The position numbers and the translations under genes are program-made. A model generated the notes under the pieces. The model had not been told where the DNA came from, ran no database searches, and saw nothing but the letters and a program-made list of their open reading frames with translations. DNA of 64,000 nt from Bacillus sp. HSf4 (GTDB lineage Bacteria; Bacillota; Bacilli; Bacillales; Bacillaceae). Where the stretch lies: positions 3,150,001 to 3,214,000 of the forward strand of contig NZ_CP120679.1 of assembly GCF_029537375.1 (NCBI RefSeq), written 5' to 3'. Below are positions 49,280 through 57,341 of the stretch, piece by piece (within the stretch, counting starts at the first letter, position 1; each line of letters opens with the position of its first letter).

Positions 49280-50605
49280 CTATAATTCTCTTCTTAATGC
49301 CGTCAGCACATTCGTTCTTGTCGCTTTGACGGCCGGATTGAGGCCGGAAAGGATCGCGACGCCTGCGCTGATGGCGGTGGCGATGATGACAAGGCTCAAC
49401 GGAATATAAGAAAATGTAATGTTGAACTCTTCCCCTCCGCCTTGAGTCATGGATGTCAGAAGCGGCGGAATCATTTTGTTCACTAAAAAGCTGACGCCGT
49501 AAGAAATGACCACACCGAAAACCGATCCGATGATGCCGATATAGGCGCTTTCCATCAAAAACATTTTGCGTATCACATTCGGGCTCGCGCCGATCGCCTT
49601 CATAATGCCGATTTCCTGTGTGCGCTCTGTGACCGCCATCGTCATCGTGTTGAAAATGCCGATCGCGGAAATCAGTACGGCAATGACGCCGACGAAAATC
49701 AGGCCGATTTTAAAAGCCATGAAAAACACATTGATACTGTCAAGCTTTTTCGTCACTGAATCAACGTAGAACCCTTTGTCTTCCAAATCGCTTGTCAGCT
49801 GTCCAACATGTTCAAAGCTGTCGGCAAAGACTGACAGTGTTTTTTGAATGACACCGTCGGCTTTGTCCGTTTTCAAAAAGTCGCTGAATTGTTTTGCCAT
49901 TTCATCGCTGATATACACATTCGTATCGCTTGCCCAATCATATGAAGGCTTCTTCGTCACTCCGACAACTTTAAAATCGTACGTTTTTTCTTTGCCTTCT
50001 TCCCCTGTTTTCTCATCGATTTGCGAGACCTTTAATTCAATCGTTTTGCCGAGTATATCTTGTTGATAGCCTTTTGGCTCTTTTATATCTTCCGCATTGC
50101 TGCTCATCTGCTTTTCATATTCTTCGGCTTCTTTTTTCGTCCAGAATGTCTCTCCAAAATGATAGCCGACAACAATTTCATTCGGGGATTTCGCAACCCG
50201 TCCGCGGTCCAGGTCAATATTGGCCTTTTGCTCCGCTGCCATATCGGTTATCGTAACATACGGAATTTGCTGATTGGTCCTGTCGCCTAATTTGGCTTCA
50301 ACAGGTACATTCACTTGTGCACGCTCAATGATGGCCGCCACATCATCGCGGTCTGCAAACTCATTTAAATCTTTCTTTTGTACGGGCTTGTCACTCTGCC
50401 CCTCTTGACCGACAATATCGATTTTCGTCACAACCTGCTCCTTCATCAGCTGCTCGGTCAGCGATTTTTGCAGGCCAAATCCGACGGAGGAAAGTACGAT
50501 TAAAAACGCGCAGGCCACAGTCGTCGCAAGGATCGTCATAAACACGCGGAGACGGTTTTTCTTCATATTTCTTCTGATGAATGTCAGCTGATCCTTAAAC
50601 TTCAA
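49280..50605 (-). CDS. ytrF: MacB/FtsX-type permease YtrF
   Basis: A 441-residue ABC permease. TM1 (FMTILATTVACAFLIVLSSV), a large extracellular domain of about 220 residues (DIVGQEGQ to DKGFYVDSV), then three helices with the FtsX motif TERTQEIGIMKAIGASP. Partner of YtrE. Start is TTG 50605, inside the ytrE stop region, with GGAG and AGGGAG just upstream. Last gene of the ytr operon. In B. subtilis this operon is induced by some antibiotics that interfere with cell wall precursors. Confidence 0.88.
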   Translation of the reverse strand: MKFKDQLTFIRRNMKKNRLRVFMTILATTVACAFLIVLSSVGFGLQKSLTEQLMKEQVVTKIDIVGQEGQSDKPVQKKDLNEFADRDDVAAIIERAQVNVPVEAKLGDRTNQQIPYVTITDMAAEQKANIDLDRGRVAKSPNEIVVGYHFGETFWTKKEAEEYEKQMSSNAEDIKEPKGYQQDILGKTIELKVSQIDEKTGEEGKEKTYDFKVVGVTKKPSYDWASDTNVYISDEMAKQFSDFLKTDKADGVIQKTLSVFADSFEHVGQLTSDLEDKGFYVDSVTKKLDSINVFFMAFKIGLIFVGVIAVLISAIGIFNTMTMAVTERTQEIGIMKAIGASPNVIRKMFLMESAYIGIIGSVFGVVISYGVSFLVNKMIPPLLTSMTQGGGEEFNITFSYIPLSLVIIATAISAGVAILSGLNPAVKATRTNVLTALRREL

Positions 50606-51293
50606 CAGGCTCCACTCCCTTCTCCAGCACACCATCTGCTAAATGAAATTTCGTATCGGCGATCGATGCCACTTCGTCATCATGGGTGATGATCACAAAG
50701 GTAATGCCCCGCTCCCGATTCAGCTGCTTGATAAATCCAAGGATTTCCTCTTCTGTTTCCGTGTCCAGGCTTCCCGTCGGCTCATCCGCCAAAATGATGG
50801 ACGGATTTAAGATCAGCGCGCGGGCGATGCTGACGCGCTGCTGCTGCCCTCCTGAAAGCTCGTTCGGATAATGGCCGGCATGATTTTCAAGGCCGACGCG
50901 GTGCAGCATTTCGGTCACCCTTTGTTTGCGCTCCGCCGGGCGGACGCCTTTTAACGTAAGGGGCAGCTCAATGTTGTCAAATGTCGTCAGACTCGGAATG
51001 AGCTGAAAGCTTTGAAAGATAAAGCCGAAATGTGCGAGGCGGAACTCCGCCCACTCTTTTTCATTGAAGCCCGTTACATCCGTCCCGCCGATCGCGATCT
51101 TTCCCTTTGTCGGCGCAATATAGCCGGAGATTAAGTTTAAAAGCGTCGATTTTCCCGAACCGCTTCGCCCGACGATGCAGGCGATTTCTCCTTTTTGGAC
51201 CGTGAGCGAGACATCCTTCAATACCTTAATTTCGCTTTCTCTGCCTTTTTTTCCGATTTTGAATGAGTGGTGAATGTGCTGAATGTCAATCAT
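50595..51293 (-). CDS. ytrE: ABC ATP-binding protein YtrE
   Basis: A 232-residue ATPase of the MacB/LolD group. Walker A GRSGSGKST, signature LSGGQQQRVSIARAL, Walker B ILADEPTGSLD, H-loop IITHDDE. AAAGGAGAGG precedes ATG. It overlaps ytrF by 11 bases. Works with YtrF as an export or sensing ABC pair. Confidence 0.9.
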   Translation of the reverse strand: MIDIQHIHHSFKIGKKGRESEIKVLKDVSLTVQKGEIACIVGRSGSGKSTLLNLISGYIAPTKGKIAIGGTDVTGFNEKEWAEFRLAHFGFIFQSFQLIPSLTTFDNIELPLTLKGVRPAERKQRVTEMLHRVGLENHAGHYPNELSGGQQQRVSIARALILNPSIILADEPTGSLDTETEEEILGFIKQLNRERGITFVIITHDDEVASIADTKFHLADGVLEKGVEPVEV

Positions 51294-51305
51294 TTTCCCT
51301 CTCCT

Positions 51306-52286
51306 TTATAACAATTTTGTCTTTTTATAAATGGCAAAATAGCTGATTAAAAAGCCGATGACAGCGCCCAGGATCATGCCGAGCAGATATCCGATAATGG
51401 AATCGCCGGCGGAATAGCCCATATATCCAAAGGCGAGAACACCTAGAATAATAACCAAGATTTGAATCGGCCGATCAAGCTTCTTCCATAAGAAAAAGCT
51501 CCCGTTTCGTTCGCATGGATGTTTAATAAAGCTGACATACCCGATAAGATAAAATAGAACTCCCATTGCAGCCGGAATCAGTAAAATATATTTCGAATCC
51601 ATGACCCACGAAGGATTTACGTATATAATCGGGATTAAATACTGAAAAATCGGAGAATCCACAATTGGATATCTTCCCCAAAAATGATCACTTCCTATGA
51701 TGATGCCGAGATTGATAGCAGGGAGCACCACAAGTAAAACGGGCAAAATCGTTACGGAAAAAGATGTTAACAACTGGGCAAATATATTTCCCGTTAATGC
51801 TCCTGCCGCCATCACCAGAGCATACGCCATAAAGCTGATGATCATCGAGCCGACCATAAAGTGATCGAAAAATTCGACGCTTCCGGGATTTAATAGCATG
51901 ATCAAAAGCTTTGACAACATGTAGCCCAGCAGCTGGGCGCCTACGATAATAGAGCTTCCCATCCAAAATTTCGTGTTAAACACCTGGCCTCGTGAATACG
52001 GCAGGCTTAACGTAAAATCCAGCAGCCCTTTGCTTCGCTCAAGCCCCACTTGGACTATCGCCAACAGCACAGCCGGCGCCCAGAAAAATTGAAGTGAACC
52101 GCCGGTTTGATAATCTAGATAAAATCGGCAATCTTTAGGATAAAAATGATCACTCAAACATCCCTGATAAGTAAAATATTCGCTTATGATTGAAATAGGA
52201 GTGCTTAAAAAGAAAAGCAAGAAAATCACAAGCAATACGGCTTGATGCTGTTTCCATTCCTTATAAAACAGCCCTCGGTCTACCAT
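51306..52286 (-). CDS. ABC permease of the YtrC/YtrD type
   Basis: A 326-residue ABC-2-type permease with about six helices (AVLLVIFLLFFLSTPISII, FFWAPAVLLAIVQVGL, and a C-terminal IIGYLLGMILGAVIGFLISY). It corresponds to YtrC and YtrD, which are two paralogues in B. subtilis; only one is present here, so a single subunit probably forms a homodimer. Its ATG lies at the ytrB stop with an overlap of seven bases, which indicates coupled translation. Confidence 0.8.
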   Translation of the reverse strand: MVDRGLFYKEWKQHQAVLLVIFLLFFLSTPISIISEYFTYQGCLSDHFYPKDCRFYLDYQTGGSLQFFWAPAVLLAIVQVGLERSKGLLDFTLSLPYSRGQVFNTKFWMGSSIIVGAQLLGYMLSKLLIMLLNPGSVEFFDHFMVGSMIISFMAYALVMAAGALTGNIFAQLLTSFSVTILPVLLVVLPAINLGIIIGSDHFWGRYPIVDSPIFQYLIPIIYVNPSWVMDSKYILLIPAAMGVLFYLIGYVSFIKHPCERNGSFFLWKKLDRPIQILVIILGVLAFGYMGYSAGDSIIGYLLGMILGAVIGFLISYFAIYKKTKLL

Positions 52287-53161
52287 CTTCGCTTCCCTCC
52301 AAACTTCGCGATGAATACTTCCTCAAGGCTGACTGGAAGCTCGTTCCACACCTTAGGAGACAAACTTTTAAGAAACTGCTTTTTTACGTCATCTTCTTTC
52401 GGGATGAGAACTGTATAAAACACGCCCGCATGATCTAAAACAGGAATTTCCCTCTCTCTGATTTTCAAATCGACATCTTCTTCTTCAAAAGCCATCTGAA
52501 TTTTGATAAAGTCGCCTTTCAGATCGTCAAGATCCATGACATTTGACAATGTATTGTCTTCGAGAAATCCGATTCGGCTGCACATCCGCTCGATATCTTC
52601 AAGCCTGTGTGATGTGATCAGGATAGCCGTATTATTCTCAGCGACTTCATCGACCATCAGCTGAAGAACGTCGTGTCTTGTCACCGCATCAATTCCGTCT
52701 GTCGGTTCATCAAGCAAAATGACGGCCGGGCGGATGGCAAACGAAAGAATGAGTGACAGCTGTTTTTTCATACCCGTTGACAGCTCCCGGTATTTTTTTG
52801 AGTCGGATATGCCGTAACGGTTCATTAATTCATTGGCATATGTAACATCAAAATCGGGATAAACATTGCGTAAAATCGCAACGAGCTGCTTGTAGTTATA
52901 CTTCTCAAAATAAGGGTTCTGGACCGGCATATAAACGATATTGCGCTTCACCAACGGGTGGTCTTTAATTTTGATGCCGTCAAATAAGATCTCCCCCTGA
53001 TCAGGAAGCAGGATTTGCTGAATGAGCCGAAGGAGCGTCGTTTTCCCGGACCCGTTTCTGCCGAGCAGTCCGAAAATCTCCCCTTCTTCAAGCTTAAAAG
53101 AAATATCCTTGAGCACTTGTTTTCCATCTATCGTTTTAGAAACATTCTTTACCTCAATCAT
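52280..53161 (-). CDS. ytrB: ABC ATP-binding protein YtrB
   Basis: A 293-residue ATPase. Walker A GRNGSGKTT, signature STGMKKQLSLIL, Walker B VILLDEPTDGID, H-loop LITSHRLEDIE, plus a C-terminal extension with VDLKIREREIPVLDH. The start overlaps the ytrA stop by eight bases, with AAAGGAGG upstream. Partner of the YtrC/D-type permease. Confidence 0.88.
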   Translation of the reverse strand: MIEVKNVSKTIDGKQVLKDISFKLEEGEIFGLLGRNGSGKTTLLRLIQQILLPDQGEILFDGIKIKDHPLVKRNIVYMPVQNPYFEKYNYKQLVAILRNVYPDFDVTYANELMNRYGISDSKKYRELSTGMKKQLSLILSFAIRPAVILLDEPTDGIDAVTRHDVLQLMVDEVAENNTAILITSHRLEDIERMCSRIGFLEDNTLSNVMDLDDLKGDFIKIQMAFEEEDVDLKIREREIPVLDHAGVFYTVLIPKEDDVKKQFLKSLSPKVWNELPVSLEEVFIAKFGGKRRW

Positions 53162-53546
53162 TCGTCTGGCCTCCTTTCACTTCTTCGCTGATTTCCGCCA
53201 TCCATTCCTGCAGCTTTTTGATATCAACTCCTGCATAATGGGCATCGATGATCAGCTGCTTTAACTGCTCTTTCATCATCGTAATCTTCCCTTCATCAAG
53301 CGTGATTTTCGCATTTTCTGAAATGTATGTCCCTCTTCCCCGCAAAGTTTCGATAATTCCTTCGCGTTCAAGCTCTTTGTAGGCTTTGCTAACCGTGTTT
53401 GGATTTGCAATGATAATGGTTGCAAGCTCTCGGACAGAAGGAAGCTTATCTCCTGGTTTCATAATCCCTTTTAAACAAAGCTCTTTCATCTGCTGAATGA
53501 TCTGTTCATAGATCGGTGTCGAGCTTCTCGGATCGATTTGAATCAT
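53154..53546 (-). CDS. ytrA: GntR-family repressor YtrA
   Basis: A 130-residue repressor made of a GntR winged helix (PIYEQIIQQMKELCLKG, KLPSVRELATIIIANPNTVS, GRGTYIS) and a short C-terminal dimerisation helix, the size typical of the YtrA subfamily. It autoregulates the ytr operon through the operator at 53990-54012. AAGGGAG precedes ATG. Product of the operon itself. Confidence 0.9.
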   Translation of the reverse strand: MIQIDPRSSTPIYEQIIQQMKELCLKGIMKPGDKLPSVRELATIIIANPNTVSKAYKELEREGIIETLRGRGTYISENAKITLDEGKITMMKEQLKQLIIDAHYAGVDIKKLQEWMAEISEEVKGGQTND

Positions 53547-53749
53547 CTATCTCCCTTCTTTCTGTCCAATTTCAATTTTCTTCATCGTACACCAGCTCCA
53601 TCCTTATTAAGAACTTACATCAGGAGTCCAAATTTCTTTATAAGCCGCTCGAAGGCAGCTGATCTTTTGTTTACAGCACATGATGCTGCCGGAATTGAAG
53701 ACGCTATGTATCCCTGATCTCCCGGGTCCGCCGCTCCGTTCTTACGAGA

Positions 53750-53953
53750 TCACTCTATTTTCGGCTTGATTTGTGTGTGGATATACTCGATGGAATCGCT
53801 CGTCAGGAATTCTTGCTCCATCTTTTTCTGGACGGCAAAACTGAACACCGTAAACATAAGCAGGAATGAGCAGGCAATAGCTACCGAGACAATCAAACTC
53901 ATATATTTTCCATCACTGATCAAACGTTTCATCATCAATTTTATTTTATTCAT
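53750..53953 (-). CDS. 67-residue membrane peptide, first gene of the ytr operon
   Basis: A single membrane span (MSLIVSVAIACSFLLMFTVFS) with a basic N-terminus and a soluble tail. It has a proper AAAGGAG site and sits directly under the YtrA operator, where B. subtilis has the tiny ytrG gene. Its layout (basic start, TM, AVQKKMEQEFL) looks like the first 60 residues of YtrF, so it may be a truncated permease remnant or a YtrG counterpart. About 200 bases without a gene follow before ytrA. Confidence 0.55.
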   Translation of the reverse strand: MNKIKLMMKRLISDGKYMSLIVSVAIACSFLLMFTVFSFAVQKKMEQEFLTSDSIEYIHTQIKPKIE

Positions 53954-53989
53954 TTTGAAACTCTCCTTTTAGATGAAGAGACTGTATTG

Positions 53990-54012
53990 GTGTATTATAA
54001 AACATAATACAC
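53990..54012. promoter_or_regulatory. YtrA operator
   Basis: GTGTATTAT-AAAAC-ATAATACAC is a perfect inverted repeat. It equals GTGTA-13-TACAC, the spacing known for YtrA operators, and lies 37 bases before the first gene of the operon, next to a TATAAT-like element. Confidence 0.8.
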
Positions 54013-54179
54013 TTAATACATTAATGACATGTTTGCAGATTGTCAACATGTTTTCTTAAATTCGCGTTTAAAAATTAGGTTAAAAATACTATCCAATACG
54101 GAATTCGCAATGTTCAGCAAGTATTTCTATATAATAACGACAATAAAGGATGGTTTTACCATCAGGAAAGTTGAGGGTA

Positions 54180-54214
54180 AAAAAAGACAGCGCCCCCCTC
54201 AAGGGACACTGTCC
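54180..54214 (-). terminator. terminator of the lanthipeptide operon
   Basis: On the minus strand GACAGTGTCCCTTG and GGGGCGCTGTC form an imperfect stem, followed by seven Ts; about 30 bases after the VKOR stop. Confidence 0.7.
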
Positions 54215-54242
54215 GTCAGAATATCATCATGCTGCAAACGGT

Positions 54243-54668
54243 TTACACATGGAAAAAGCTCCGTTTGCCATCTTTTTTCTTAGCCCAAAACACGATTGCA
54301 TTTCCTGTAAGAATTAAAATGAAAGAAATCACACACCAAAAACAAATGGCGTTTATAACAAAAATTTCAAGATACGTTAAATAGATAGAGAATAGCAGAC
54401 CGAATAGCAGCATCGCTTTCATCAACAAAGAAAAAAGTTTTCTTCCGCTAAACATAGAGACCGCGAATAGGCACATGTAATAAAAAAATCCAAGGACTGA
54501 CATTGGGATTCCGCCGATTTGGGCATATTTGCTGTTATTGACTGCTGCACAATCCCCCAGCGGACAAAAAGTACTGCTTGATAAATGCGTGAGGTAGAGA
54601 TAGAGAGAAACAAGCACCCCTAAAATTGCAATGATCTGCAGCAACAACAAACGTATGTGATTAAGCAT
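54243..54668 (-). CDS. VKOR-family quinone-linked disulfide oxidoreductase
   Basis: A 141-residue protein with four hydrophobic helices and the VKOR pattern: a first cysteine pair CPLGDC (Cys-35, Cys-40), the conserved serine in GIPMSVLG (about residue 57), and the active CFWC pair (Cys-109, Cys-112) in the last helix. VKOR enzymes pass electrons from a partner thiol oxidase to quinone, as DsbB does. ATG 54668 is chosen over GTG 54674. The start overlaps the stop of the upstream thioredoxin-like gene, so the two are coupled. Last gene of the lanthipeptide operon. Confidence 0.85.
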   Translation of the reverse strand: MLNHIRLLLLQIIAILGVLVSLYLYLTHLSSSTFCPLGDCAAVNNSKYAQIGGIPMSVLGFFYYMCLFAVSMFSGRKLFSLLMKAMLLFGLLFSIYLTYLEIFVINAICFWCVISFILILTGNAIVFWAKKKDGKRSFFHV

Positions 54669-55188
54669 TTTCACCGGCCTTCCTTAGCATGCCATTTAGC
54701 TGGTCTTCATCCAAACCATTCAATCTCTCTTCAATGGTACCTTGTTCATTGACCAAATAAAACACAGGGAAAATTTTAAAATTCAGTTGTTTACGGATTT
54801 GAGCATTCGCCGACATAATAGGAAATTGAAATTGATGCTCCTTTTTGACTTCGGCATATTTGCCTTTATCCCCTTGGCCGATCAGTATCAGCTTTGTATC
54901 CGGATACTCGGTCTTTAATTTTTCTAAAAGAGGATATGTCTGCTGGCAAACTTCACAATCGATCCGGCCGATCATCACCACAAATTTCTTCCCCTTATAC
55001 TCTGTTAAGGAAACCGGTTTGCCATCTACTTCTTCTCCTTTTACCAACGGAAGTTCGGCTCCTTCCTTTAATCCGCCCATATCGACAAATGTCTCAATCG
55101 CAGCCTTGGGATTGGTCACCACCCAAATACCCAGGACAGCAATCCCCAACATCACGATCAACATACCCCACTTTAAATATTTTTTCAT
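54661..55188 (-). CDS. membrane-tethered thioredoxin-like protein
   Basis: A 175-residue TlpA/MauD-type thioredoxin-fold protein. Residues 5-24 form an uncleaved or weakly cleaved membrane anchor, leaving the domain outside. Active site CEVC (Cys-78, Cys-81), cis-Pro in KIFPVFYLVNEQG. With the downstream VKOR gene it forms a self-contained extracytoplasmic disulfide-forming pair. Its start overlaps the lanT stop in TCATGA, so translation is coupled. By context it serves the lanthipeptide or its maturation; that is an inference. Confidence 0.85.
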   Translation of the reverse strand: MKKYLKWGMLIVMLGIAVLGIWVVTNPKAAIETFVDMGGLKEGAELPLVKGEEVDGKPVSLTEYKGKKFVVMIGRIDCEVCQQTYPLLEKLKTEYPDTKLILIGQGDKGKYAEVKKEHQFQFPIMSANAQIRKQLNFKIFPVFYLVNEQGTIEERLNGLDEDQLNGMLRKAGENA

Positions 55189-57341
55189 GAGATAACCTCC
55201 GCAGTTTTCTTGATTTGGCTTTTCTGCAAGTTAGCATAATGCCCATTGAGTTCCATCAATTCAAAATGCGTACCTTGTTCAACAATTTGCCCCTTTTCAA
55301 CAACAAGAATTAAGTCTGCGCGAACAACCGTGCTTAAACGATGGGCGATGACGATTCGCGTACAATCCAATTCATCAAGGTTATCATGAATTTTTTGCTC
55401 CGTTTTCGTATCCAAAGAGCTGCTCGCTTCATCCAGCAGCAATATCCTTGGATTGTGCGCCAATGCTCTTGCTAAAGCAAGACGCTGACGCTGCCCTCCT
55501 GAAATATTCGTGCCTTCCTCTGATAGCAGTGTTTCGTACTTCATTGGAAGATTCATGATGTCTTCATGAATTTCCGCCATCTGAGCCGCACGTATCACTT
55601 CTTTTTCCGACAAGTTTTGATTATGGAAGGCAATGTTTTGAAAAACAGACCGATTGAATAGATGGATTTGCTGCGTAACCACCCCGATTTGCTGTCGCAG
55701 CTGAGATTTGTGGAGCCCGCTGATGTCCTGGCCGTCAAATAAAATCTTTCCTTGTGTCGGCTGGTAAAGTCCCAATAACAAAGATGCCAACGTGCTTTTA
55801 CCCGATCCGGTTGAACCGACGATGGCCACAAATTGACCGGGCTGAATCTTGACCGAAACATTATGAATCACCTGGGGACTGTATTGATGATACCGAAATC
55901 CCACATTTTGAAGCTCTATATCGCCTTTTATTTGCGGAGGACTGATCGCCTGCTCTTCATTTTGTTCCGGTGTGGCATCAAGAATGTCCATGATGCGCCT
56001 GAAATAAGTTCCCATGAAAATCATCTGATTTGCAGTTGTGACAATATTGGTAAGCGGCATTAAGAAGCTTACTGACAATGTATAGAATGCAAACATTGAA
56101 CCGAGCGTCATTTTCTGGGCGATGACTTCCTGAGTTGCAACCCACAGGACAAGAAGTGGTGCTGCGTAGCGCAGCGTTTGCAGCATGCTGTCTACGTAAG
56201 CCGTAAAGAAGCCTCTTTTGCGGGCTGCTTTCATCTGCTCTTGAAACAGACCGGACCAATGGCCGTATACACCGGGCTCTACACCTTCAGCCTTCACGAC
56301 CAATATCCCTCTCAATATTTCCGCCAAATAGCTCGAAGCGCGCGTTTGGCGCAGTATCTCTTCTTGGGCATACATCTTCGTATAACGCTGGCTGATCATG
56401 AGCAAACCAACCTGTAAAATTCCGATTGCCAGAACGTACATCGTTAAATGTGCCGATTTGCTAAACATATAGAAAAGAAATAGGAACACAAGGCCGCCAT
56501 CAAGAAACATTGTGACTGTGCGGGTCGATAAAATTTCCCGGACAATCATGTTGCTGTTTGCCCGCAAAATTAAATCGCCGCTGGACCGCATTTGAAAAAA
56601 ATGAAACGGAAGCTGCAGCAAACGGTTAAAGAACCGGCTCATTAAATTCCAATCAAGCCGTGTTTGCAGCCATACAAGGGTTCTTGACCTGAACAATGTA
56701 AAGATAAACTGAATAACGACCAGCAAGATGATGGCAATCCCTAGTACGTTCATATAATTTGCTTCTTCGCCTGGGGTAATCACCTGATCAACCACAAACT
56801 GTACGAACATCGGAGTTGCAATGGCCAATACTTGCACCCATAGGGAGCAGGCAATAATAAAGCTTACAAGCCAAGGCTCTTGCCATAAAAAGCGAAGGTA
56901 TTCGCGCCATATTCCCTTTACTTTGCGGCGTTTCAAATGTTCGGAAGGCTTCATCGTTAAGCACATTCCGGTCAAATGGTTTTCCATATCTTTCATTGGA
57001 AGGATTCGACGCCCGACAGCAGGGTCTAAAATGTGAGCTTTTTTGCCCTTTACTTTCTCCAGTACGACAAAATGATTGCCCTCCCAATGCAAAACAGCAG
57101 GAGTTTCAAGCTTATCAAGATGCTCGGGCTGCACGCGCTTTCCTTCTGCTTTTAATCCCAATGTTTCAGCCATTTTTTTTATCGTCAATAAATTGATCCC
57201 GTCCCGGCCTCCGCCTAACATATCCCTTAATTCCGTCAATGTGTATTGACATTTGTAGGAGGATAATACCATGGCAAGACAGCATAGCCCGCATTCTGAC
57301 TGCTCCATCTGTTCTATGAAAGGTATACGCAAACGTTTCAT
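55185..57341 (-). CDS. lanT: lanthipeptide exporter/leader peptidase LanT
   Basis: A 718-residue ABC exporter with a C39 protease. Residues 1-130: peptidase C39 with catalytic Cys-17 (EQSECGLCC), His in WEGNHFVVL and Asp in HILDPAVG. Then six membrane helices (about 160-430) and the ATPase: Walker A GSTGSGKST, signature NISGGQRQRLALA, Walker B ILLLDEASSSLD, H-loop VIAHRLS. C39 domains cut double-glycine leaders during export. ATG 57341 overlaps the lanM TGA as TGATG, after AGGAGG. Complete and apparently functional. Confidence 0.93.
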   Translation of the reverse strand: MKRLRIPFIEQMEQSECGLCCLAMVLSSYKCQYTLTELRDMLGGGRDGINLLTIKKMAETLGLKAEGKRVQPEHLDKLETPAVLHWEGNHFVVLEKVKGKKAHILDPAVGRRILPMKDMENHLTGMCLTMKPSEHLKRRKVKGIWREYLRFLWQEPWLVSFIIACSLWVQVLAIATPMFVQFVVDQVITPGEEANYMNVLGIAIILLVVIQFIFTLFRSRTLVWLQTRLDWNLMSRFFNRLLQLPFHFFQMRSSGDLILRANSNMIVREILSTRTVTMFLDGGLVFLFLFYMFSKSAHLTMYVLAIGILQVGLLMISQRYTKMYAQEEILRQTRASSYLAEILRGILVVKAEGVEPGVYGHWSGLFQEQMKAARKRGFFTAYVDSMLQTLRYAAPLLVLWVATQEVIAQKMTLGSMFAFYTLSVSFLMPLTNIVTTANQMIFMGTYFRRIMDILDATPEQNEEQAISPPQIKGDIELQNVGFRYHQYSPQVIHNVSVKIQPGQFVAIVGSTGSGKSTLASLLLGLYQPTQGKILFDGQDISGLHKSQLRQQIGVVTQQIHLFNRSVFQNIAFHNQNLSEKEVIRAAQMAEIHEDIMNLPMKYETLLSEEGTNISGGQRQRLALARALAHNPRILLLDEASSSLDTKTEQKIHDNLDELDCTRIVIAHRLSTVVRADLILVVEKGQIVEQGTHFELMELNGHYANLQKSQIKKTAEVIS

